A stretch of 64,000 nt of DNA from NCBI GenBank assembly GCA_024364735.1, contig JAGFNQ010010088.1:1-64000 (forward strand). Direction: 5' to 3'. The translations under genes and the position numbers were made by a program. Shown here one piece after another: positions 32,499-43,190 of the stretch (position 1 is the first letter of the stretch; the number at the start of each line of letters is the position of its first letter). The notes beneath the pieces were generated by a model. The model did not search any database, was not told the origin of the DNA, and saw nothing but the letters and a program-made list of their open reading frames with translations. The stretch is from Boesenbergia rotunda. Lineage: Eukaryota > Streptophyta > Magnoliopsida > Zingiberales > Zingiberaceae.

Positions 32499-34734
32499 AT
32501 GGAGGAGGTGGAGAAAGCTAATATAGCTGCTGTGGAGAGTTGCCACAGAGTCCTGAGCCTCCTCTTCGAGCCTCAAGATCAAGCCCAGTCTGGAAATTTG
32601 TTGTCTGAGACAGGGGATGCCATTGCAGATTTCAGAAAGGTAGTTTCTTTGCTAGATAGGAGTTCTGGCCATGGCAGAGTTAGGGTTGCCAACAAAGTCA
32701 TATCCACCTCCAAACATAAGCTCCTCTCGGCCCATCAATTGCCGCCCAAGATGGAGCACGGTTCTAACCCACCACAGCTCCTCCAAAGAAACATTTTAGA
32801 GGGAAAAATTCAGCTCTTGGATTCAAGTGCCATGAACATATCCCGAATATCACAAAGATGCTTCCTCAACAACCAAGGACAACAGGCCTCGCCTTCAAGT
32901 CCGTATCAGTTTCCTCAACGCCAGCCACAAAACGATCCAAGGTTTCAGCTTCACCAGAAGATCAAGCTTCAGGCCAACATGTTTCAAAGGAGTAATATAG
33001 TGTCATTAACCTCAAATTTTAGGGTTCTAGTCACGCACCATCCTCAACGACGGCATCCATCTTGTCGTCTCTAACCATGGATCATAGTGTGGCTAGCTTG
33101 GGTGGCAAATCATTCCATCTGATTGGTGGACCAGCAGTATCTGACCCAGTCATCCGCACCATCCTCCCAAGTGGAGGTGTGTGTGTGGAGGGGAAGATGG
33201 AAATGCCAAATGTGCCACAAGTGGCCAGTATCGTTGCTCAAAGAGAAGGTAAAGTTATGGACGTTATTATCATTCAGAGTTGAAATTGTAGTTGAAGCCA
33301 TTCAACTTAACACTTGTCAAATGTGTTATCTTTAGGAAACTAAGAGTTAAGAGATCCATTAAGGTTCCTGCTGTCGGCATTAAGCTAGCTGATGTCCCTC
33401 CCGACGAGTATTCTTGGAGGAAGTACGGGCAAAAGTCAATGAAGGGTTCCCCCCATCCTAGGTATTCTATCACACATCAATCTCCATTCATCTTCTTTAC
33501 AAACCATGAAGGTTATTGGCACAATTAGAACTTTCAGTTAGAGTTTCTTTTAACTTAAATGCTTTATGTTGTGGTTGCGTAAAGCTGCTAATTCTCTGTT
33601 TGTATAATTTTGCTACGGAATTTTATCTTAAAAAAGCAGAAATTTGCATTTGCAGGTGATCCTGGCCCAGCTTACGGGTAGCTCGGCCACCTGGCCCGGC
33701 GTCACGAGGGCCCAGTGGAAGGGCCAACGAAGGTCTCACTCGGAGAAACCCCAGCCAGGAACCCTCCAGAACCGTTGATCGCCCGACCCTAGTCAAGGAT
33801 GGGCAGCCCGATCCTGAGCGCCTCTTGACTCGGCCACCCAGTTCAGTTTCCCGACCCCGAGCTAGGTCAGGAAGTACAGCTCTCAACACCCCATGGATTG
33901 GACAACCAGAAAACCTGAAAGATGGCAAGACAGATACTGTCCGGCAAACCCCCGACTCATGGTGTACCCCCATGTCTCTCGGCTATACTACACCTGACCC
34001 GGTCCATACCACTCGGGCCCGCCGGTCGGTACTTGGTCTCCGGACCAGCTCTTCCTTACGCCGCCCCTATATCAGGACACCTTTGGTATGACCATGACGT
34101 CGGGGATAGTGCATGTCTTACTCATTTATGACACACGTCGCGGATATCCCGTTGACTCGGTACGGTTGTATTATTCGAGCAACACGCGTTATGCCGCGGT
34201 ATCTATAGGTGCTCTCCCACGAGTTGACAAACACCATACCCTGTCTCATTGACACAGACAGGGGTTGTCAGCTCCCCCGGCTATATAATCCCCTCCCTTC
34301 CTCATTCCGCAAGTATGTGCAATCGCACTCTCCTCTACTGTATTTCCTTTAGCTTCCTTGTATTCCTGCGGACACTGACTTGATTGTCGGAAGGCCTGAC
34401 CGGGGAAATTCTCCAGCGGATTTGCTAACGGTCATTTTCCCGCAGGTCGGACCCAGGTCGGTGTCAGGTTAGCAGCTCATTGCACTCGGGATACCATCTC
34501 GCTCTTGGGGTTTCCACCTCACTTCGTGACAGGATCAGCAGGGGTTACTACAAATGCAGCGGCACGAGGGGCTGCCTTGCAAGGAGACATGTTGAAAGGT
34601 GCTTGGAAGACCCTTCGATGCTCATTGTCACCTACGAAGGCGAGCACGACCATGCCCGACCGCTTGGCGCTTGCTCAGTCTCTCCAGACGTAACAATTTC
34701 AAAAGGTTTCATCATTCACATTTCCCTCCTTTGA
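32499..34734 (+). pseudogene. WRKY group IId transcription factor, two frameshifts and LTR in intron
   Basis: Start MEEVEKANIAAVESCHRVLS, with TGDAIADFRKVVSLLDR, is typical of group IId (WRKY7/11/15/17/21/39/74 type). Exon 1 is 32499-33248. It shifts frame near 33020 (FRV instead of the expected F-D-GSSHAPSS) and again near 33158-33165, after which HPPKWRCVCGGEDGNAKC and CSKR are in frame. Exon 2 (33336-33461) encodes KLRVKRSIKVPA and the DNA-binding SWRKYGQKSMKGSPHPR. Exon 3 (34542-34734) gives GYYKCSGTRGCLARRHVERC and the C2H2 finger ending EGEHDH. Family members usually read QKPIKG where this reads QKSMKG. Zinc ligands (CX5C, HXH) are intact. Intron 2 now contains a solo LTR ending exactly at the acceptor. 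Known members are calmodulin-binding, defence- and growth-related regulators. Whether this copy is dead depends on whether the one-base losses are real. Confidence 0.85.
33657..34537 (+). mobile_element. Solo LTR (gypsy-like) at the WRKY splice acceptor
   Basis: 881 bp, starting TGATCCTG and ending CAGGATCA (8-base perfect inverted ends), flanked by a 5-base target duplication GCAGG (33652-33656 and 34538-34542). An internal TATA (GGCTATATAATCCCC, ~34281-34295) and a downstream leader-like part look like an LTR promoter. There is no internal retrotransposon sequence, so it is a solo LTR. Its 3' third matches 46101-46376. Confidence 0.9.
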
Positions 34735-35247
34735 ACATTTTCTGTATTGTCATCACACCACCGATTGAGGGTTGGAACATGAGCTGCTCCAAGTTCCAGC
34801 ATCTTCTTCCTCGAGTGAGTGCCAATGTAAAAAATGTGAAACAATGGTCCGGTAAGCAAAACTTGTGAAGTTGACAATGGAGAACAAGTCCGGCAGTGGA
34901 GTTTTGTGGTAAGAGCTCCATCACCGGCAATCATAGTGTAGTCTTGGAGCCACCATCTCGTTTCTTTAGGAGATTGATCCTTCCTGTACGGTTCTTCACA
35001 TACCTGCCATTGTCAGCAGGCCATTGCTGCCATAGACAAGAAAGTGTTTGTGCAAACTGCGATCAGTAAATCACATAAGAGCTTGTACCAATACCTTCGT
35101 ACGTGGTTGAGCTTGATAACATGGATAAGAAGCTAGCTGATCCAAATAGAGCTCACCGTCATTGCCGGCTACCAAGCTGCGACCAGAAACATCAAAGAGA
35201 GTAGCGAACCGTAAATTGAAAATCGTCTTCGGTAATTCGTCTATATG
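34735..35247. other. WRKY 3' region
   Basis: Probable 3' UTR and flank; no independent gene recognised. Confidence 0.45.
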
Positions 35248-35838
35248 TGGTTCTGAAAATCGGACCGGACAACGAATCGGTCGAGGCAAGGGTTCAAAGG
35301 TTTAACCGGTTTAGTCGGGGTCCAACAGAGAGATAACCGGTATATAATAAAACATATATTTATATAAATATATGAAATTAACAATTTACCCAACTATTTT
35401 CTTCAAGATTGGATCAACTAAGTCGAGCATGTGATATGTTTTCATTAGCAACTCAGCATAGTATTCTTGAAAAAAAAACTTAGTTTCAAAAAAAAATTCC
35501 AGTTTAAAACTATTGAATTCAAGCAAACAACAAGTTTTTTCGTTTAGGACTTTAGGTGAAAGCAAACTAGGTTTTTGATATTTTATTTTTTATTTTTCAA
35601 TAAGAAAGTAAAACTGCAAAAAGGGGAAAAAAATTAAAAAATAAAAAATAAAAAAACCAAGTTGGTTTGTCTGGTTTTCCTGGTTTGCCTGGTTCATCGG
35701 TTCCTGACCGGTTTAGAACGATTTGCACCCGGTTCTTGTGTAGTCGGTTTTCAGAATCAACTCGGATCGAAAATTTTGTCGGTTTCTGGTTCAACCGGTC
35801 CAACCGATCGGTCTGGTCCGATTTTCAGAACCCTGATG
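35248..35838. mobile_element. Foldback element with GGTTCTGAAAATCGGACC ends
   Basis: Left end GGTTCTGAAAATCGGACCGG and right end its near-perfect inverse (GGTCCGATTTTCAGAACC). Inner ACCGGTTTAGTCGG and CCGGTTTAGAACG words also pair. The centre is A/T-rich (35340-35650). No clear target duplication. The ends resemble hAT or Mutator-type MITEs. Confidence 0.6.
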
Positions 35839-37286
35839 CATATACATTACCACCTTAGTTGTGCCAGCAACTTAAGATGGTTCACAAAGCACAAGAACCT
35901 CCACTAGAGAGTTATGGACAAGGAGGAAGAAAGAAGAGGAAGAGAGATGCACCCTCTAGCCTTTGACAAGGGGGGGTATTTATACTCATCTAATGAATAC
36001 CAAGGGTCTATGTCCCTTGAGCTACTCTCATCTTAATGCTAATAAAACACAATGAATATCAAGCCTCTTGGTATCCCTTAAGACTTTTAGTATTCTATTC
36101 ATCTAATGAATATAATTTCTCTTAGCCTTCCTCTTAAATAATATTTTATTAAACCCTTTAATGAATATTATCCATAATTAAGTGGTTGAGTCTAATTTAG
36201 ATGAGTCTAACTCAAATTAGACTCAATTCCATAATCTAATTGGATGCACTTGAGTCTAACTCAATTAATCCAATTCGAATCAAATCTTAGTCAAACCAAG
36301 ATCAATTAATCTCCGAAGCATCGTGTCCTTAGTGTGTGACCCAATAGGTTCTCGTAACGTTGGCAATGTGTCTAAACCACTTTAGACACATAAGCAATGA
36401 GCGGCATCTAGCAATGCATCATTGCTACCCAAGTAACAAGAAAAGTCGAGATCCGACTTAACCTCCGTGACTACGATAATGTATGACCTTGTCCTTCTAT
36501 CCTCGATATCTAGATTGACTAATGAGGCATAGACCGTGTCATCCTCAGTCAATCTTGTGTTTCTTGATCCCCGAGTAGACTCACTCAAACAAATGAGCTC
36601 AATATCTCATATTGACTCATTTGAGCATGACCACGCGTTTTAGTAGTCCTACGCGATCAAGCGGCCCACAGATATCACTCTCGTCATATGGGAGGGATAG
36701 ATCCCATCTACATCACTCATCCCTCCGCATAATTCATTACATACCCAGTGATCGCTTTTATAGTACTCCCTGTTACGGGTGACGTTTGACGATACCAAAG
36801 TACATAACTCCTTATGTAGGGAACCATAGTGGCTTCAGGTCTAAGGACTATTCATACCAATAGTCACATGAGAAAGTTTATGACACTCATATGACAATCT
36901 ATGAAACTTCTCATGGCGGGTCATTCAGTACACATTCTCCAATGTATACCCTTGTATCAACTTGATATCACATATCCATGCCTTGTGAGCTTAAGTCATT
37001 AGTTGACCTACATGCTAGTCTCCATGCATTAATATTGTCCTTGAATATTAACGCTTGACTAGAAATGATTTAGAGTAGTGTTCTTTACATCATCTCATTA
37101 TTAATTCAACCAATCGATATAATGTAGATAAGAACCTACTACCCAAGGACATTATTATACTTAGTTATTTGGCACAAATACAAAGTAAGTATAATAACCA
37201 AACATGTCTTTATTAATAATAGAATATGATACAAAATGTCTCTAGTCAATTATCACATAATTGGCTCTAGGGCTCCTATTAACAAT
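35839..37286 (-). mobile_element. LTR-like sequence, minus orientation
   Basis: Read on the minus strand it starts TGTTAATAGGAGCCCTAGAG and continues through AATTATGTGATAATTGACTAG and AATAAAGACATGTTTGG, a pattern I know from widespread plant LTR retrotransposons. It runs to about 35839, where it meets the foldback element. A TATTTATACTC signal lies near 35977-35988. No gag/pol frame. The boundary at the low-coordinate side is uncertain. Confidence 0.5.
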
Positions 37287-37289
37287 TCC

Positions 37290-38260
37290 CGCAGCGTGGT
37301 ACCAGACAGGGATCCCTCGTCTTTCCCGTGATATGAGAATATAAGAGCGATGTTCCCCCATATAATTTGGGGTAGGACGGGTGTGACCTCCAACAGTATC
37401 CTGTCCACTCGGTCACTCAAGAGCAGTGATGGCAGAGTGCGTACAATTGTAATAGCCCTACCCACTCGACCTCACTCATGACCGGTAACAATGGCTGATT
37501 GGCGTCAGGGGTGACCATGTCATTGCATCATGTGCACGATTGCATAGGTTATATTTGTTTGTGTTTGCTATACTTGTTTGAGGTATGGTTGTTGCATTTG
37601 AATGACATGCACATACAGTAGGTATTTTATTTGCTTATGGTCGGGTGGCCATTCAGGTTCAGGGATTGGTGACCATCATACCCCGGAGGTGAGTTTGATA
37701 GGGGTATATCTTGCAAGTAGTGTACCGATCATATATTCTGATTTTTCCTACGAGACTGTATCTGTTTATTTCTGTACTGCTATTGTATGATCTTTTTACA
37801 GTCATGCATATCTATATGATTATATACTTGTGAAGTCCTTCCTAGACTCACCCGCGATTGTTATATTTTCTGTTTTCAGGCTGATACATTTGGAGTCGCC
37901 CGGAGGAGCCCTGCCGCTAGTCCCACTTCCCGTCGAATTGACTTTGTTTTGGTAATGGTATTTACGGATGTTTTATTTATATTGTTTTCTGTTTCGATGG
38001 TCATGGATTTTGTGTTTATATTATTTGTGTGCCCCGGAGGAGCTTTCAGAGTTTTTATTATCGTAAGACATATCGGTATGCGCCTTTCATGTCTGTGTTG
38101 CATTTTATTTTTTATTATGCATAAATTTTTAACCGTGTTGGCTGAGGATGATGAGACGGCCATGTAGGCCTTGTATCGAGGATTCACATTGTCCGCCGTA
38201 TAGGGGAGGTGTTGTCCGATTTTTATCGGACGAGCGACTCCTCAGGGCATGACACAATGA
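37290..38260 (-). mobile_element. Diverged chromovirus-like LTR piece
   Basis: Shares ordered phrases with 58290-59860: CCTATCCACTCNGTCAC type text, GTGCGTACA.TTGT...CCCTACCCA, GGGGTGACC, CATGTCATTGCATCAT, GTTTGCTA, and near its end GGGGAGGTGTTGTCCGATTTT. Reading orientation is inferred from the better-preserved copy. Confidence 0.5.
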
Positions 38261-39039
38261 CGTGAGGAGTGGGGAATGTGGGTACCTCCGGTGATCCTCC
38301 TCCTTGCCACGGTCTTAGCTGCTATCCACCTTGCGGCTCCGCCTTCGATGCTTTTATAATACGGATTTTGATTGATTCATGTTACTTCCATGCTTCGTTC
38401 TCCTGAATTTTTATTCATGGAATCTCAATTATTCTTGTTCTTGGTGTTCTACTTCACCATGCTAAAGTTAGCCATCTTTTTTTATAGAATCCCAGGAGGT
38501 TTGCAGACTAAACCTTCGTTTCACATTGCCGTGTAGACTAAGTAAATAGTATGCCTTGTTCTTGTAACTTATTATTGTTCGTGAAGATGGTCATTATATG
38601 GGGGTGTTGCCATTAAGAGATCTAACAACAAAATACTTATCAGGTTCTTGTCCTCTCTTATATAATAGTCGTTATTCAAAGGCAAAAAGTCATTTGTAAT
38701 TTATCTCTCTATAAATGATTGCGCTCGATATTAGCGTATTATCTTGTGCCACTGTGAAGTTCATCGAAATTTATCTCTCTATAAATGATTGCGCTCGATA
38801 TTAGCGTATTATCTTGTGCCACTGTGAAGTTCATCGAAAGTTTAGTGAGTTAAAAGGATTGTTTATCCTTCTCAGACCTTGTTCTTAAGGTATAAGATTA
38901 GTCAGTATGATTGTAGCTTTTCTAGATTGATTATGATAAACTGCTGTGGATACTAACTGGATTGGCTCTTGTTTACACTCTTTCTGAGAACAGATTAATT
39001 AGAGAATGATACAAATGCCACAAACACACATATGTGTAC
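38261..39039. other. Unassigned; contains an exact 70-bp tandem duplication
   Basis: 38699-38768 and 38769-38838 are identical 70-base units starting ATTTATCTCTCTATAAATG. The rest has no recognised gene. Confidence 0.7.
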
Positions 39040-39250
39040 ACTTTGATACCAACGAATTTATGTTTCCGTTGCTAATCCTAGCATCGATGTAAATTCCGTC
39101 GCTAGTTATTAATGAAAAACTATTTCTGTTATGCTACTTAGCGATGAGAATTATGTTTCTATATCTAAAATTAAAGATAGAATTTATGTTTCTGTTGTTA
39201 ATTAGCGACGGAATTAAAAGTTTCATCGCTAATCTTAAAAAAAATTCACA
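39040..39250. repeat. CGTCGCTAAT-type repeats (CACTA subterminal?)
   Basis: Words such as TTTCCGTTGCTAATC, CCGTCGCTAG, TTAGCGATGA, TTAGCGACGGAATT and CATCGCTAAT occur in both orientations within 200 bases. Such AGCGACGG words are common in subterminal regions of plant CACTA elements. Proximity to the fragment at 40330-40570 supports this, but no CACTA terminus was found. Confidence 0.45.
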
Positions 39251-40329
39251 GATTGTTTTTCAAATTTGCCATTATCCTATTTATATTTTTCAAATCAATA
39301 CAAAACCATTACAAACACTTTTTACATTTCATTACACTATACACAAACCTTCACAATTTATACACAAATGACTAATCCAATCAACTATACATTTACAAAC
39401 TCATTGCAATCCATACACAAATAATCAAATCAATTATACGATTGGCTAGGAGAAATGTGGTGATGGACTTGCATGTCCATGAGTTGGAAGGTCAACGTGT
39501 TGGATTTGCATGTCCATGATAATGGTGTGATGTGTGCATGCAATTTGATTGGTTGCAAATGTAGTAGGAAAGAGATATGGTTGGGAGGAATGAGGGATGT
39601 GAATGATGTGTGTTGCTTGCTATGGTGGGCCATCATGATGTATTGTATTTGGATATCGATGGAGTTTACCTCACATGTCGAGGTAGATAGCTCCGACTTA
39701 TGACTGTATTTTATGATTGCAGAAGGGGATTACAACCCTGAAGCATTTAATATATTTACGCATTTTTCAAAAAAAAAACTATACATTCACAAACTCATTA
39801 CATTCATAAACAAATGGTGATACAAAGATTCACAATCAACTACCCAAATTCATATAAAAATATCCACAATAAACTATCCAAATCCAATAACGATACACAA
39901 ATTTAAAGACGCGCAAACCATATTCATAATCTACTATAAAGAAATTTAAATATAATCCTTTAAACTAGTACTACCAAAATCTATGGAAAGTAAAATACCA
40001 TATATTATTATCAGAATCATGCAAGCTAGATTAATTTAAAAATTAATAATAAGAACAATATACTAAACACATGAATATATAACTAATTTTACATGTAAAT
40101 AAAAAGGTACCTGAATAATATTTTGAATATATTATGATGGTGATATATAGAATATATTAATAGTGACTAATTGTTCTTGAGAAATATAATACACTAAGAG
40201 ATGAGTAAATTATAATATCAAAATTGAATAAATATATTTTGTATGTTTTATGAGATTTAAAAAATTAAGTTGTAATTGAACATACCTCATAATGAGCTAC
40301 TCAATAGGTTCTCATGGGTCTTGAGTCTT
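39251..40329. other. AT-rich spacer
   Basis: Low-complexity ATACACAAA/AATTCATTACA text. No gene recognised. Confidence 0.5.
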
Positions 40330-40570
40330 ATGTGACTCAAAACGATGCGGTTATACAGTAAAGTGAGCAATAACTGCTCGCATCTCAGCCACAACATCAT
40401 TGCTCGCCTCCCGATCGATCATCCTTTGTTCTACTGTTGCCAGTTGACCTCTCAATTTTTGATTTTCTTATCTTAACACCCGCACCTCAATTGAAGAATA
40501 ACTTGGATGACCTTTAAGAGTCCTCAAATGATGATCGATCATTTTGGCGGTTGGACCGTAAGTATTTGTG
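40330..40570 (-). pseudogene. Possible En/Spm (CACTA) transposase C-terminal fragment
   Basis: On the minus strand a coherent reading is FDRTNTYGPTAKMIDHHLR, then SYSSIEVRVLR, a stop, and KLRGQLATVEQRMIDREASN, VVAEMRAVIAHFTV and a stop. The coiled-coil C-terminus resembles plant transposase (Ptta/En/Spm) tails. One internal stop and no conserved core make this a tentative call. Confidence 0.4.
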
Positions 40571-41309
40571 CGATCGAACCAGTTAGACCGGTCTAAGGAA
40601 AATTTAAAATTGCAGTTTTTTTTCCCTTTTATCTGGTATAGATTGATATGCGTACAGAATAAAGATTGCCGACCTGTTTTTTGTTTGGTTGCTGGGGAAG
40701 TCACACTCACGAAACATGAATCATACAACATAATATCACACCTCCTCATTGATTTGCTCATCATCGAAAAAAACAAATTTTGGTATTTTATTATTTTTTG
40801 TTTCTTGAGAAAATATAGATGGAATTTGTATCATCTGAGTTCCAATCAATGGAGAACAAAAGTCTTCGACAAATTATCCTAAAATGGAGGAATCCTATGG
40901 CATTATTCAATTTTTTTGGCATCTGAAATTATTTTTAAAAAGTTTAAATTTAAAAATTAAATATATTTATAATTTGGACTAAAGGATTATTTTGAAAATA
41001 GATAAGTTATTTTTTTATGTGGTAAAAAGCTTATGTATTGAATTTATTTATTATTTTATTATAATGACAAAAATTAAGCAGCACAATTTTATCTTAAATT
41101 ATGTATGCAAGTCTAAAAAAAATATAAAGTAAATCTATTCAGTTCCTTCTAAATGAATAAAACCTAATAATTTTATCTTTTTATTCTCCTAATTTGCTCC
41201 AAATAATTAAATTAAATAAAATTAAATATTAATTTTTTTTAAGGCATTCATGCTTTCTCTCCTCCAAAACAGAGCAAAAAACAGAGCAAGCGCCACTGAG
41301 TCGTGAGAG
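40571..41309. other. Upstream region of the nodulin-like gene
   Basis: AT-rich, no gene; presumably contains the promoter. No distinct TATA box could be chosen among many A/T runs. Confidence 0.4.
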
Positions 41310-43190
41310 ATGGACTTTTCCGGCGGCAGCGCCGCCGCGGTGTCTGGAAACGGCATGAAGCTCGAATGCTTCCGGTTAGCTGTTCATGTGGTGCGCGGCC
41401 GGTGGTTCATGTTCTTCTCTTCGTTCCTGATCATGGCGGCCGCCGGCGCCACCTACATCTTCTCCATCTACTCCAAGGACATCAAGACTTCTTTGGGCTA
41501 CGACCAGTCCACCCTCAACACCATCTCCTTCTTCAAGGACCTCGGCGCCAACGTCGGAATCCTCTCCGGCCTAATCAACGAGGTCACGCCGCCGTGGGTC
41601 GTCCTCTCCCTCGGCGCCGCCATGAACCTCTTCGGCTACCTCATGATCTACCTCGCCATCACAGGCCGCACCGCACCACCCCCCGTCTGGCTCATGTGCC
41701 TCTATATCTGCGTCGGCGCCAACTCCCAAACGTTCGCCAACACCGGCGCCCTCGTCACGTGCGTCAAGAACTTCCCGGCGAACCGCGGCATCGTCATCGG
41801 CCTCCTCAAGGGCTTCGTCGGCCTTAGCGGCGCGATCATCACGCAGCTCTACTACGCCATCTACTTCGATGATTCCAAGTCACTTGTCCTCCTCATCGCC
41901 TGGCTCCCCGCCGCCGTTTCCATCGTCTTCGTCCACACCATCCGCATCATGAGAGTCGAAGCTTCCTCGCCGTCGGGTAAGACTCCCCGCGCCTTCTACT
42001 ACTTCCTCTACATCTCCCTTGCCCTCGCCGCCTACCTCCTCGTTGCCATCGTCGTCGAGAAAACCACCGGCAACTTCTCTCGCCCTGAATACGACATCAG
42101 CGCCACAGTCGTAGTCCTCCTCCTCCTCCTCCCCCTCGCCGTCGTCGTCAAGGAAGAACTCAATATCTTCCACCGGAGAAAACAAGACCTCCGAAACCCG
42201 GCGCCGATCGACATAACCGTCGTGAAAGCACCATCTCCGACGGTTCCAATTGTCATCGCCGAGGGAAGTGAAAAGGAAAGAGAGCATTCGGTGGTGCGGT
42301 GCGCGAGGGAGATGTTCCGGCCGCCTGCGCGCGGCGAGGACTATTCGATTCTGCAAGCGCTGGTGAGCCTCGACATGCTGGTGCTGTTCTTCGCCATCAT
42401 CTGCGGCGTCGGCGGGACGCTGACGGCGATCGACAACTTGGCGCAGATCGGGGAGTCATTGGGGTACCCGAAGAGGAGCGTCGGCACGTTCGTCTCCCTT
42501 GTCAGCATCTGGAACTACGCCGGCAGGGTTACCTCTGGCTTCGTGTCGGAGATTCTTCTCACTAAGTTCAAGTTCCCACGGCCACTGATGCTGACGGCCG
42601 TGCACCTCCTTTCCTGCGTCGGTCACCTCCTCATCGCCTTCGGCGTGCCCAACTCCCTCTATTTCGCCTCCGTAGTGATCGGTTTCTGCTTCGGCGCGCA
42701 GTGGCCGTTGATCTTCGCGATCATCTCCGAGCTTTTCGGGCTCAAGTACTACTCTACGCTGTACAACCTCGGCGGCGCCGCCAGCCCGCTGGGGTCCTAC
42801 CTCCTCGGCGTGAGGGTGGCAGGGCACTTGTACGACGTGGAGGCGAGGAAACAGAGAAGCGCTTTAGGCATCACCGGCGATGACAGGGACCTGACGTGCA
42901 TCGGCGTGGAGTGCTTCAGGAAGTCGTTTCTCATAATCACAGCGGTGACGGTAGTCGGCGCCGCGGTGTCGCTGGTGCTGGTATGGAGGACGAAGGAATT
43001 CTACAGAGGAGACATCTACGCCAAATTCAGGCAGCAGAGGGAGGCGGCGGAGCAGGAGACGGCCAAGGCATGGTTCAGCTTTGAAGGAGAGCTCCATGAC
43101 CGAGATAGGAAGAAACAAGCTGCTCCGGCGCCGGCGGCAGAGGGGAGCCCTGGAAATAGCAAAACAGTAGAATTAGGCGAAGACAATTAA
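41310..43190 (+). CDS. Nodulin-like / major facilitator membrane protein (NFD4-like)
   Basis: An intact single-exon frame of 626 aa. Residues ~26-275 form the plant Nodulin-like domain (RWFMFFSSFLIMAAAGATYI, IYSKDIKTSLGYDQSTLNTI, FFKDLGANVG, ANTGALVTCVKNFP, RGIVIGLLKGFVGLSGAI). Residues ~340-580 are an MFS_1-like half (QALVSLDMLVLFFA, GVGGTLTAIDNLAQIGESLG, SIWNYAGRVTSGFVSE, FGAQWPLIFAIISELFGLKY, LGGAASPLGSYLL). About twelve hydrophobic segments are visible, with a cytosolic loop at ~275-345 and a charged C-terminal tail. Relatives include NUCLEAR FUSION DEFECTIVE 4 and other uncharacterised plant transporters; the substrate is unknown. The coding region is strongly GC-rich at third positions, unlike its AT-rich surroundings, as in many monocot genes. 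The second ATG (residue 16) is possible but the first gives the usual short leader. Confidence 0.93.
   Translation: MDFSGGSAAAVSGNGMKLECFRLAVHVVRGRWFMFFSSFLIMAAAGATYIFSIYSKDIKTSLGYDQSTLNTISFFKDLGANVGILSGLINEVTPPWVVLSLGAAMNLFGYLMIYLAITGRTAPPPVWLMCLYICVGANSQTFANTGALVTCVKNFPANRGIVIGLLKGFVGLSGAIITQLYYAIYFDDSKSLVLLIAWLPAAVSIVFVHTIRIMRVEASSPSGKTPRAFYYFLYISLALAAYLLVAIVVEKTTGNFSRPEYDISATVVVLLLLLPLAVVVKEELNIFHRRKQDLRNPAPIDITVVKAPSPTVPIVIAEGSEKEREHSVVRCAREMFRPPARGEDYSILQALVSLDMLVLFFAIICGVGGTLTAIDNLAQIGESLGYPKRSVGTFVSLVSIWNYAGRVTSGFVSEILLTKFKFPRPLMLTAVHLLSCVGHLLIAFGVPNSLYFASVVIGFCFGAQWPLIFAIISELFGLKYYSTLYNLGGAASPLGSYLLGVRVAGHLYDVEARKQRSALGITGDDRDLTCIGVECFRKSFLIITAVTVVGAAVSLVLVWRTKEFYRGDIYAKFRQQREAAEQETAKAWFSFEGELHDRDRKKQAAPAPAAEGSPGNSKTVELGEDN

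Noticed and set aside
33825..34131. Open frames inside the WRKY intron
   Set aside because: They lie wholly within the solo LTR and have no protein resemblance.
41303..42565. Alternative-frame and antisense open frames over the nodulin-like gene
   Set aside because: Shadows of a very GC-rich coding region; the 626-aa frame has clear domain motifs.
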